A DNA stretch of 64,000 nt from Anadara kagoshimensis (taxonomy: Eukaryota; Mollusca; Bivalvia; Arcoida; Arcidae), in NCBI GenBank assembly GCA_021292105.1, contig CM037857.1, positions 41,206,916 through 41,270,915 of the forward strand. The letters are read 5' to 3'. Made by a program: the position numbers and the translations under genes. Shown here in pieces: positions 12,760 to 23,149 of this stretch; positions within the stretch are counted from its first letter, which is position 1; every line of letters starts with the position of its first letter. A model generated the notes under the pieces. The model had not been told where the DNA came from and made no database searches. It saw nothing but the letters and a program-made list of their open reading frames with translations.

Positions 12760-13540
12760 ATCGAGATTTGAAACCGTCACAGTCTGATATTAGCTGTATT
12801 ATTTCATAAGCAGATCAAACAACAGTCCAATCGTAATTAATTAGCATGTTAAGAATATTCATCGTTGCTTTATTATATGTTTTAGATTTTCTCCTATTTT
12901 TAAAGTTACGATCACATCTTCCACATCAAGCGATTCTAACAAAATACACGCTTATTAAGAAAAATATATTGAATTAATCGCTTCAACTGGTTAATTATGA
13001 ATCTTTAACAAACTGGAATGAAACCCTCTCCATGATACAAATGCATAATGTTTTTTTTTTCAATACACAGAGAAATAGACGCCAGGGGTTTCCAAAAAAT
13101 AAAAAGTTTCCTAAACACTATGAACGTGTAAAGTAAACCAAAGGTCAAGGTCATTAGGTAAACATTGGGACCGAAGAAATTTATATAAACCATAGGTTCA
13201 AAACTTGAGATCGTTGTGAAAAATATTAGTATTCGATATGTATTATGAACTTACCTAACAAAGTACAGTGCGTCAAGTTTGACATGGCAGTTTAACCTTT
13301 AATTTGAATATTCAAACAGACATCTACATTGTGTAATTTAGGGGCTATACAAAGTCGGTACATAGTAATACTGGTTACTGGGTGTTTATGGTAATGAAAA
13401 ATGATGTCTTACCTAGATCACACAGTCCAATAGTCAAATCTAATATTCAAATTAAGGGTCAAACGGACAGGTCAAACCTGACGCACTATAACTCGCAATC
13501 AGAAAACAAAACAAGTGACCAAACAAACGGAACACAGGAG
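12760..13540. other. Non-coding stretch with a family C end fragment
   Basis: No gene is seen. At about 13455-13482 'gggtcaaacggacaggtcaa' matches one terminus of the family C MITEs (22.2, 31.1 and 33.9 kb), a solo end fragment. Confidence 0.4.
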
Positions 13541-14759
13541 AGCAACCTTGTCGAAAGTTCAACACTAATAAACAGACGAATTGGTGATGAATCGGGAATT
13601 TATCTCGGACTCTCGTTAGCTTTGTATCGACAACATTTTGGTAGCTGCTACATGTATATCTAGCTTTCGGCAGTTTTTTGGTCATAAGCTATCTCTTTAT
13701 CGAGTTTTTCGATCATAAGCTACCCTTTTCTCGAGTTTTCCGGTCATACGCTACCCCTTTCTCGAGTTTTCCGGTCATTAGCTATCCCTTTCTCGAGTTT
13801 TCCGGTCATTAGCTACCCCTTTCTCGAGTTTTCCGGTCATTAGCTACCCCTTTCTCGAGTTTTCCGGTCATTAGCTATCCCTTTCTCGAGTTTTCCGGTC
13901 ATTAGCTACCCCTTTCTCGAGTTTTCCGTCCGTCATTAGCTACCCCTTTCTCGAGTTTTCCGGTCATTAGCTATCACTTTCTCGAGTTTTTCCGGTCATT
14001 AGCTACCCCTTTCTCGAGTTTTCCGGTCATTTGCTATCCCTTTCTCGAGTTTTCCGGTCATTAGCTATCCCTTTCTCGAGTTTTCCGGTCATAAGCTACC
14101 CCTTTCTCGAGTTTTCCGGTCATTAGATACCCCTTTCTCGAGTTTTCCGGTCATTAGCTATCCCTTTCTCGAGTTTTCCGGTCATTAGCTACCCCTTTCT
14201 CGAGTTTTCCGGTCATTAGCTACCCCTTTCTCGAGTTTTCCGGTCATTAACTATCCTTTTCTCTTCTCGAGTTTTCCGGTCATAAGCTACCCCTTTCTCG
14301 AGTTTTCCGGTCATTAGATACCCCTTTCTCGAGTTTTCCGGTCATTAGATATCCCTTTCTCGAGTTTTCGGTCATTAGCTACCCCTTTCTCGAGTTTTCG
14401 GTCATTAGCTACCCCTTTCTCGAGTTTTCCGGTCATTAGCTATCCCTTTCTCGAATTTTTCGGTCATTAGCTACCCCTTTCTCGAGTTTTCCGGTCATTA
14501 GCTACCCCTCTCTCGAGTTTTCCGGTCATTAGCTATCCCTCTCTCGAGTTTTCCGGTCATTAGCTATCCTTTTCTCGAGTTTTTCGGTCATTATCTACCC
14601 CTCTTTCGAGTTTTTCGGTCATTAGCTACCCCTTTTTGAGTTTTTCGGTCATTAGCTCTCCCTTTCTCGAGTTTTTCGGTCATTAGCTCTCCCTTTCTCT
14701 CGACCAATCTACAGCAAAGTTTCGAATACTTTTTCCTCAGCTTACTTTCGACAGGGCTG
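13541..14759 (-). mobile_element. Family A MITE (minus orientation) expanded by a 31-bp array
   Basis: The left edge (about 13541-13590, with 'ccttgtcgaaagttcaacac' and 'gacgaattggtga') is the reverse complement of the right end of family A. The right edge ('cttactttcgacagggctgt', ending near 14760) is the reverse complement of its left end. So a complete but inverted copy surrounds the 31-bp array. The interior outside the array still shows family words such as 'ctcgttagct'. Flanking TA is not intact here. Confidence 0.75.
13670..14702. repeat. 31-bp tandem array, about 33 copies
   Basis: The unit is 'ctcgagttttccggtcatta' + 'gctacccctttt/c' (31 bp, with a CTCGAG site in most copies). Variants include ctatccc/ctacccc and ttttcc/tttttc. 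On the minus strand the unit contains 'ggtagctaatgacc(g)gaaaa', which closely matches 'ggatagctaatgatcgaag' inside the unexpanded family A copies at 8.8 and 30.5 kb. Edges are more diverged than the centre, as expected for an array growing by unequal exchange. Confidence 0.95.
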
Positions 14760-14760
14760 T

Positions 14761-15422
14761 GCATTTATGATATACCTCCGGATAAATCCAACTAAGTTAT
14801 AATTAGAAGCGACTTAAATTGTTAGACCTTCACATCTATAGACAATTTGGAACGTTTATCTTAGCCAAACGGAATTAAGTTTGAATTTCCTCTTTATCAC
14901 CGTGACTTTATCCTGGAATCGTCATCTAGTCGTCTACAATAAGTAGACATACAATGTTGCGTGCAATGCCAATCGTTGAGCGCTACTCAAGTTTAACAAT
15001 GTTGTACTGTTGCTCCAAGCAAAAAGACGAGTTTTTGGATAATAGATTTGAATGTCATGGGTTATCGTCAATATAAAGATGTATATTGTAACCAGTTTAT
15101 TTTCTGCCAAAACGAAAAATGTCATAGACGTAGATTTATACATGCTTATCTTTGAAACTCAATTTTTTACTGGAACATTTTCGAAATCAATTGGTACCGA
15201 TGACCAACAGTATATATCGAAAAATGCCGAATTACCTCGTGTCGAAAGTTATATCATTGCTTAAGTTGTTTAGAAAGAATTTTCGTCTTGTCTCCATTAG
15301 TTTCATTTGGTTACGGGACGAATCTAGTTAATCATACTAATCTAGCTAGTTCACCCTTTTTATTGGACTATTTCGTTTAACACAGATAGTTACAGCTCTG
15401 CTTTACTGATTAATAATTACAG
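14761..15422. other. Non-coding AT-rich stretch
   Basis: No supported gene. The two overlapping short ORFs here (14934-15143 minus, 15052-15264 plus) show no recognisable domain. Confidence 0.35.
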
Positions 15423-15530
15423 TACACCCATGTCGACGGTTTAATGTACACTATCGAAGAAGAGCCAAAGCAGCTTGGCTACGTGGCCAAAATATTCAGA
15501 TAGTGGTCCAGAAAAGCTGTAGAGAGATAT

Positions 15531-15692
15531 TAACCATTGAACTGTCTATAAATGGCATTAATAGTGCTATAACTTCCATTGCCATGCAAAGCAAACTGAA
15601 TAACGCGCGCTAGCGTGTTATGACTAGTTTGCTTTGCACGGCAATGAAAGTTATAGCACTATTAATGCCATTTATAGACAGTTCAATGGTTA
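15531..15692. mobile_element. Near-perfect foldback element nested in a family A copy
   Basis: The left arm starts 'taaccattgaactgtctata' and continues through 'aatggcattaatagtgctat'; the right arm is its inverse, ending 'gacagttcaatggtta'. Arms are about 66 bp with only a few mismatches. The spacer (about 15598-15625) contains 'taacgcgcgctagcgtgtta', itself close to palindromic. The high arm identity suggests a young insertion, a strong hairpin, or both. Confidence 0.85.
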
Positions 15693-15804
15693 TATTTACA
15701 TTTCGTATTTTTTGAAAATTGTATTTTTGTTTTTGAATCCTGGAATAAATTTAAAACACTGTCGTGTACGACATGCAATTTCAATTCTTGGAACAGCCTA
15801 TCAA

Positions 15805-15847
15805 TGACGTCACGGGCATAGATGTCAGCAAGAAATGAGTGACGTCA
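15805..15847. promoter_or_regulatory. Pair of perfect CRE palindromes
   Basis: TGACGTCA occurs at 15805-15812 and 15840-15847, 35 bp apart. CREB/ATF-type factors bind this octamer. The nearest candidate coding region starts at 16231 on the plus strand, about 380 bp downstream. Function is inference only. Confidence 0.3.
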
Positions 15848-16172
15848 CATTAGCAAATGTAGTTATAGTCCATAACTTCATTTGGTCTTAAACAGAGTTT
15901 AATACAACGAAACATCATAATGTAAATATATGTATATAGCAGCTGCGGAAGAAGCTGTCGGGCTAGCTTATGATGTGTTGGTGTGCCGATTTGCTACTTA
16001 TTTTAGTTTACTGATAGCTTACCATAAACTTTCGACAGGTCTGTGTATGTAGTTGTTTCTGTTTGCTTTTAAATCTACATGTAGATGTTGGTCTTCAAGT
16101 GTAGCTTGAACTAATTTAAATATATGGATTTTGGATAAGATTTTTGTTGTAAACATGACAGATATATGCTTA

Positions 16173-16200
16173 ATTTGCATGCTTTTCCCTATATAAATAA
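16173..16200 (+). promoter_or_regulatory. Octamer plus TATA-like motif before a candidate ORF
   Basis: 'atttgcat' (octamer, about 16174-16181) is followed by 'ctatataaataa' (16189-16200), 31 bp before the ATG at 16231. The spacing would put a TATA-directed start very close to the ATG, giving a short leader, so the arrangement is suggestive but not strong. AT-rich DNA produces TATA-like strings often. Confidence 0.25.
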
Positions 16201-16230
16201 ATCTGATCATCAGCTTATGCGTTTGCAGTT

Positions 16231-16623
16231 ATGTCAATACGTGTGCTTATATTACTTTTGATGTTAGCTAAATACTACTCTTTATCTACGAGATACTGTG
16301 ATTTTGATGTGCACTTGTGCAAATCATATTTCTGGCTTGCATGTTATACATCAATGTTGTACATCCAAACTGAAAATTTTACACTTAAAATGCAAACCCT
16401 TTTTACAACGGTGATGACAACAATTCAAACCCCAGATCAGACACTAAATATACAAACAGAAACAATGATATTTAAATTGATACAAAAATTGAAAAATGTT
16501 GATAATGTATTATTTCATAAAAATTCAAAAGTATCACATGACAACTTCATACAGTTGAAAACCATGGACACCTCCACTGTATGGAAATCACAGTTACCTT
16601 CAAGTCAGTATTTTGTTCCATGA
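16231..16623 (+). CDS. Candidate small secreted protein, unknown family
   Basis: An uninterrupted 130-codon frame in DNA rich in stop codons. The first about 19 residues (MSIRVLILLLMLAKYYSLS) have the charge and hydrophobic core of a signal peptide. The rest is Thr/Gln-rich in the middle (around residues 55-80) and Lys-rich later, with three Cys near the N-terminus and no domain I recognise. A TATA-like motif with an octamer lies just upstream, and AATAAA (16638-16643) lies 14 bases after the stop. A 'gtttgcag' just before the ATG could instead be a splice acceptor, making this a terminal exon. It may also be a chance ORF: one frame of this length is not impossible in a window of this size. 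I do not recognise the product. Confidence 0.3.
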   Translation: MSIRVLILLLMLAKYYSLSTRYCDFDVHLCKSYFWLACYTSMLYIQTENFTLKMQTLFTTVMTTIQTPDQTLNIQTETMIFKLIQKLKNVDNVLFHKNSKVSHDNFIQLKTMDTSTVWKSQLPSSQYFVP

Positions 16624-19422
16624 CTATATCGGACACCAATAAAGCCAGATACCAAATTAATAATCTGATATTTTTGTGCTCAAATAAACAAATAAACAAA
16701 CAAATAAAACAATTCAAAGCAAACCATGTTTTGATAAAACACCATTCTTAGAAAGTAACACATAGAATGACTGCTTATCATTTGTGTTTTTTCAATTAAA
16801 ATATTTTTGACAATGCTCAACGGTTATATTTACTTTCACTTACTGAAATTCATTTTTTGCAAATTGAAACACAATAAATATAGACAGTAAGATAGTTTTA
16901 ATAAACATATACATATACTAAAACCATCAAATTAGTTCTCGACGCCCGCTATGTTTTTGTTCTCTTTGTTCAGATTGACAACATTAACTTTATTATCTTG
17001 TCATTAGTGTACTTTGTATCACTTTACAGACATCCCCCTATAATTATAACGAGTTTATTATTTCCTGTTATCATATTCCATACATATTTTGTTTATGCTC
17101 TTTTGGAGATTCACACACACATTAGCTGTTTACTTTGAACTACACCATTTTTACATTACCGCAGAGAATCAATTACCATACGTATTAATCTTTATAAAAA
17201 GAGTAGCGTATTTGGCACTGTGTGACTTTTTTATTCAGACTCAGTTTTTGATGATGGCAAGCATGTTAGTTTTCAAAGGATTTGAATGTATTTACTCGAC
17301 AAATAAATAAGTATACCTAACGATAAATCAAATTCCATGTAATCACGATATTAAATATATGTTAAAGAATGAACTTCGATTCTATTTCACGATTGTCTAA
17401 ATGAATTTTTTTTCTCTTTTTTGTGGTTTTATTGTATTGTATGGACATAAACAAGTCTCCGAAAGCGTCCCTACTTTGTTCCAGATAAAATATGATAAAA
17501 TAAAACACGCATATAACGTCTTCTGAGCTGTAAGCTTTGGAACCTACAACTAGTTAAGCGGTAGTTTCATTGGAGGTCATCATCTAGTTGTATGAAATCT
17601 TCAAATGGAAGTGTAACATAATAATGAATTTTGATGTGTGACGGTATGCGTCTAATGCATGAGGTATACTTGTATGTCCTTATCTCTGGTTGTTTGTTTT
17701 GAAACGGACGTACCGACATACTGGACTATCCTCTTTACTACTAGTACAATCATGTATTCTGGGTAACGTCTTTTATAACCCTTGTAGGTTTACGACTGGT
17801 GCAAAGAACTTCCGAAAGAAAGATTGTTTACCCCTGATAACCGATGGTTCATTTCACTGGCACTACTTCTGCCTTTATATATTTACCAATTTTACATACA
17901 ACTTTCTTGCAATTCTCGTAATGTAAGAAAAATGCCATTACTTTTCAAATTCAAAAATCAATTTTGAACATTTAAACTATAAATCTAAATAGTTAATTAA
18001 CTTCACAGCTAATTGAAATTACAAATATTTCCAGAGAGGCAGACAAAGGAAGCTATGGTTATTTAGAATCTAGTGGTCCTTACAGAAAGCTTCTCTAAAA
18101 TGACATGTGCGTGGGATAGGACTTCCTTTTGTACCACCAACCATTAAATTCTTTGTAATTTTTTTGGTAATTTTTTTCTCCACAGAAATGTACCAAATGG
18201 CTTTATTCCTTAATTTTAAGTCTTTTAAGGAAAAATAAAGTCTAAGTAGATGGTACAAATGGAAGTTGTGTTGGGGAAGTTTTTCTATTTTATACAACCG
18301 ATTAGAAGATTGCGTGATTCAATTACATAATGCGATTAGCGGATTTACGGTGTGATCAGTTTCTGACAAACGTAATACGGTATATATACAGTTAACTTAT
18401 GTTATAATGGTATACCTCACTTATAAGTCGCTAATAAAATACAAGTCACGATTACAGTACATGAGTCTGGTTATAATGAAGTGACAGTTAACGGATTTGA
18501 ACAATACTTAAGAAATGACATTGTTTTGGGGTCACTTTAGTTCCGTGTACAAACTGCATGAAAAGCGAAGACAATGTCATTTTTTATATTTACAATTCAT
18601 TTTTATATTAAACTTAAACTATCACTGCATTTAATTGTTATTAATTTACTTCCTCCATTGGGAACCCGTCTACCACATCCCAACGAAGGATAACGTCATC
18701 GATGAGTGGGATGACAGGTGACCCCGCCTACTTCCATTGATGAAAAAATCATCAGATCAAAAAGGTCAAACATACGTTTTCATAGACGTATGTAGCGAAT
18801 TTACAATAATGTCGATAAATAGCTTTCATAGACGGAAAATGGGTGCTATTGTAAATATTTATTTATAGGAATATTTAAATATTATAAGCATTGCAAAATA
18901 CAATATTGGTCGAATTTGTCCGATAGTTTTCCTTTGATCAAGAGGTCAATTGAAACGTCTTCCTATACACCCTTCCGATAAATCGCGACACACCTGGCGG
19001 GAGTGCCATGATTGATAGTAGAATGTGATGTCATACAGGGAGTTATGAAAAGGAAACTAGCATTTCGTATTTTCCCTCAATATAATATTGTTTTAAAATT
19101 AAATATTAAATTTCAATTTTAATTACATATCGCTGGTATTTTATTCCATGACTTTAAAAAATAATTTGAAATATTTTTCTTTAAAAATTTTAAAAATTCA
19201 TTTTAATTGTTACATAATAATAACTGTTCCATGACATATTTGTTATTGTAATACCAAGTCATGGGCAGTCATTCGGAACTAATTAGGGCACTGATTTTGA
19301 TTACCTGATTTACAGGAGAGAAAATGCTTCGGTCCAACCTAAGGCATGAATGAATCCAGGTGTTAGAAGTAGTCTAAGCTTTTCGTTAATCTCAGAAGAT
19401 TCTCAGTCGGTAGAATTATTTA

Positions 19423-19425
<3 letters not shown>
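16624..19425. other. Non-coding AT-rich stretch with two weak inverted repeats
   Basis: No supported gene. At about 18118-18270 'cttccttttgtaccacc' and, inverted, 'ggtacaaatggaag' bracket a MITE-like segment; related words occur at 60-150 and 1150. At 18513-18582 'gaaatgacattgttttg' is matched inverted by 'agacaatgtcatttt'. Plus-strand ORFs at 17089 and 17690 have no recognisable features. Confidence 0.4.

Positions 19426-19472
<47 letters not shown>
19426..19472. repeat. (GA)n microsatellite
   Basis: About 22 AG dinucleotides followed by 'cgcgcgc'. Confidence 0.95.
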
Positions 19473-19476
<4 letters not shown>

Positions 19477-19992
19477 CGCTAAAACATTGCATTTTAAGTA
19501 TTTTGTAACTCAGTGAATAATTATATAAACGAACAAATTATCTATCCGAAAAAATTATAACGAGTCATGGGATAATTATTTATCCGACATTTTGAAACTT
19601 AACATATTTGTGTTACAGTTTAAAGATGATAAATAATAATAAACACCGCGTAATTAGTATTAAAAGTTATTTATTTATTTATTTTCATTTTTATACTTTT
19701 TGATTTTTTGACAAATAAGTATAATATAGCCAAAGCAGTGATACGACACTACATGAGAATAAATCAGATATTTATCACTGTGTATTATAATCAAGTGTTG
19801 ACTTGTTCATCTCGTAATCAGATAATCTAGAGACTTGTTAATTGCAAATTGGATTAATGAAACCAATTAAAAGTCCTATTTTTTAAGTCAACTTAGGTAA
19901 GGATGCCATCATTTCTACTTAGAATCAGTTGTTATTTATATAAATTTGACCGAAATTTTAACCATACAACCGAAATTTCAATGTTGTTGTTG

Positions 19993-20024
<32 letters not shown>

Positions 20025-20597
20025 TTTTATTAATAATTTTGAAAATAAATTTTCAGAACCTTTAACATTTTTAGCAATAACGGATGTTTCTTTAATGAAA
20101 GTTTAATCCGTTGAACAATGATTTTTAAATACAACTTTAAGATGTCGCTAATTTGTAATCACAGGAAAATTTAAGTTTTCAAATTATTTTGACTATCAAT
20201 TATGTATCTGAATTGTTTAATTTGTATCAATATTTTGTAAATAAGTTTTATGAAAAATCCGATTTCATAAAATAAATAAAGATAAATAAGAAAAAAGTGG
20301 AAGGTGAACGTTTGTAGTAATTTGATTAAAAAATTAAAATATTTCCAGTCGGATAAAAATATGAATTTCAAATGTCCTTGAGGGTAATTAAATGGTCCAA
20401 GATATTAATAAATATACGTACATGTATTTTATATTTTTCAAATTTGAACATTTACAAATTGCAATTTTCTAGTAAAAATAAAACTTATTATTTTGTTGAA
20501 GAAATTACAACAAATTCTACACAATCCTTTACAATGTTAAGTGTCTTTTCGGATGATCATCTATGTGTTTAATTAGCCCATTCATAATTTGTAATTT
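19473..20597. other. Non-coding AT-rich stretch with poly-T
   Basis: A T run of about 27 lies at 19994-20020. No gene is supported. Confidence 0.35.
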
Positions 20598-20598
20598 A

Positions 20599-20776
20599 TT
20601 TAAAGTAATATTCGCTTTGTCGGTTTATCATCTCACCTGTAGCTTACATATGACACCTAACATATACTCGAACTGAGTGAATATACACCCTTTAAAGTAA
20701 TATTCGCTTTGTCGGTTCATCATCTCACCTGTAGCTTACATATGACACCTAACATATACTCGAACTGAGTGAATAT
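20599..20776. repeat. Recent 92-bp tandem duplication
   Basis: Two nearly identical copies (20599-20690 and 20691-20776) begin 'tttaaagtaatattcgcttt' and end 'gaactgagtgaatata'. They differ by about one substitution (ggttta/ggttca), so the duplication is recent. Confidence 0.95.
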
Positions 20777-21764
20777 ACTGTACATGATGATGGGATTGAT
20801 AGATAGCCTTCCCGGTGTGACGTCATATCAAGAGCGATAACCAGTTTCCGGCTATTTCTGGAAGGGTGTATACCTAGCCGTTTATTTTTTACCTATCAGA
20901 TAATATGACGCTATTTAACTAGTAAATTCATCAACAGACTGCCATCCATAAATGTCTGTTTTTACGAAGGTGTACAGAGAACATTTTAACAGTCAAAAAC
21001 ACCAAATGCAAAGTTGTCTGTGATTTGATTGATCAAAAATATAGGCGGGTGATTAACAATTGATAGAAGAGCTTGTTCTGCGAAAAACAGCAGTCAAATA
21101 CAGCCAATTGTTAATTCCAATTTAGTCTAATTTCCTTATCAGCAGACCGTAAACTTGATGATGACCATGTCAGTTTTCATGAACACTTTTCAGATAAAAA
21201 ATTATTAAACTGTTATCGTTAAGTTGGCGCTTTATAGATGGTATAATAGGATTATCATTGGTTGCGGAAAAGTATTTCGTATAAATTCATCTAAATGTTG
21301 CCTTGATTACGAAATAAAAGTGATTTTCTTAATTTGGTTAAACGCACATTTTTATATAAGCGGAGACCGCTGTCTAACAAAGCTACAAATTGAAATCAAT
21401 CTTGACACTCTGAACACATTATAAAATAATCACTTACTTTTTCAATCACCATTCTGGCAGTCATCAGATTCTGTTGTTGCTGAAACTCCTGATAACGTTG
21501 TAATTTTACAGTTTTTCTGCTGGTAAAAGACATTTTCGATCGTTTTGCTTCGAACGTAGCCATTTTTGATTAAAATTCACTGAAATAGCAAGATTAATGT
21601 ATTAAAACACGTTTTATGTTATCGTTTCTCATTTATTTCATCGTTTACTTGGGATAATAAAACCAGCTTATTGTGGTTAAACTTTAATAGTTCTATTCTA
21701 CCAAACAATAAGATTACATCTGGTTACAAAACAGACAAACAGTATTTATAAATAATTTCCATTA
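20777..21764. other. Non-coding stretch
   Basis: No supported gene; a TGACGTCA palindrome lies near 20819. ORF 21224-21424 (plus) has no recognisable features. Confidence 0.35.
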
Positions 21765-22020
21765 CTCGTCGAGTGCTCGATCGGCCGGCCGGGGTCTGAA
21801 CAAGTCTTTTCACCTTTCCTTCGTCAAGCACTCGGCATATAGAAATAAATATCACGGAGTCCTTCCGAAGAGACCTTAAAAACCGACAGGCTTGACACGT
21901 TTAAGAACCCTCCCCGCACATTGCCCAGAGCGCATTACAAAGGTAAAAATTTCTGCTACTTTACTTATAGCTGGTGACGCCTCGATGTAAATGAAATATT
22001 CTTGACTGGGACGTGAAACT
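21765..22020 (+). mobile_element. SINE family S1, diverged and headless
   Basis: Shares the S1 body: 'cgtcaagcactcggcatata', 'aaatttctgctactttactt', 'ctggtgacgcctcgatgtaa' and the tail 'atattcttgactgggacgtg'. The tRNA head is missing or unrecognisable, replaced by 'gatcggccggccgg'. Confidence 0.65.
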
Positions 22021-22153
22021 TCAATCAAACCAATCAATTTCAGTTACTCCGGTAAGACTTAAGTACACTCGCTCTGGTTTGCATACATGTAAATTTGTTT
22101 GCCCCACACTGCGTGTGTTTAAAAACAAGAGGGCAATATACACATGATGTATA

Positions 22154-22389
22154 GGTAAACAACAACGACCTGTCCGTTTGACCTTTCATAAGAAATATTC
22201 ATATAGAAGGATCCACCCAATAAATGGGTAGTAGTAGGATTCACTGTTAATAGTGTGTACTCAAGGTACATGGTTAGTGTTTACATTATGTAGACAAAAT
22301 AAACACCTATGCTCCCTATACATGGATGAACTTGGTCCGTGATAAATATTTAAATCAAAGGTCAAGCGGACAGGTCAAAGTTGTTTGCC
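22154..22389 (+). mobile_element. Family C MITE
   Basis: The left end 'ggtaaacaacaacgacctgt' + 'ccgtttgacctttca' and the inverted right end 'aaaggtcaagcggacaggtc' + 'aaagttgtttgcc' are flanked by TA (22152-22153 and 22390-22391). The interior has 'ggatccaccca', shared with the copies at 31.1 and 33.9 kb. About 236 bp, non-coding. Confidence 0.85.
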
Positions 22390-22460
22390 TATACGATTAG
22401 TGACCCCTGATTCTTAAATGAATGAGATGGTTAGTGTCTTAAATAATGCTTAAATCATCA

Positions 22461-23123
22461 CTACTGTTTAATTCATGTCCGGCAGAGCACATGTTTTTCA
22501 AGCTTTTAGATATGAAAATCAATTAATTTTCTATTATGTCATATACCGTTATGAAGTATGCATTTTGTCGTAATAAATGAGCACCAGGGTACATACCATG
22601 TCATTTAGAAAATAAAACGCAAAACTTTTTAAAATCCTTGCGGGGATCTAAACTATGCATTGGAGCCATACAGACGACAGGAAGTATAAAACATATGGCT
22701 CAGAAGTATTGAACTGCGCATGTACGACGACTCCATTTTTTCACACCGGTAGGATCGTCTGACTAAAGGGAGACTACCCAAAGAAAAACAGTAGCTGTAA
22801 ACAACCAAATTGTAGGAGTTGTTTCCCCTTGCTACGTTATCGTACCCACGATGAATAGACAAATCCAGGATAAACTTGAAATTGCCCGGATGATAACAAC
22901 TTCCGTTCGTCTGTTCCAAAAGTAAACAATGACAAATTCTCCGCAAGGATTTTAAAAAGTTTTGCGTTTTATTTTCTGAATGAGATGGTATGTACCTTGG
23001 TGCTCATTTATTACGACAAAATGCATACTTCATAACGGTATATGACATAATAGAAAATTTATTGATTTTCATATCTAAAAGCTTGAAAAACATGTGCTCT
23101 GTCGGACACGAATTAAACAGTAG
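22461..23123. mobile_element. Large foldback, about 186-bp inverted arms
   Basis: The left arm (22461-22646) starts 'ctactgtttaattcatgtcc' and ends 'aaaatccttgcgggga'; the right arm (22938-23123) is its inverse with few differences (for example ggcaga/cgacag, accaggg/accttgg). The loop is about 290 bp. A minus-strand ORF (22653-22946, 97 codons) fills the loop but shows no domain and no similarity I recognise. The outer edge of the right arm is followed within about 30 bp by the 29-bp array. Confidence 0.85.
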
Positions 23124-23149
23124 ATATTTTATAAGCATATAATAATAAT

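Larger units (their letters stand above)
15425..16043 (+). mobile_element. Family A MITE, interrupted copy
   Basis: The left end 'cacccatgtcgacggtttaa' (diverged, preceded by TA) and the right end 'cataaactttcgacaggtct' + 'g' belong to family A. The interior is enlarged by the nested foldback at 15531-15692 and by about 300 bp of unrelated sequence that contains two perfect CRE palindromes. Confidence 0.65.

Noticed and set aside
22653-22946. 97-codon minus-strand ORF in the loop of the large foldback as a transposase gene
   Set aside because: Too short, no catalytic motif or DNA-binding domain visible; probably chance.
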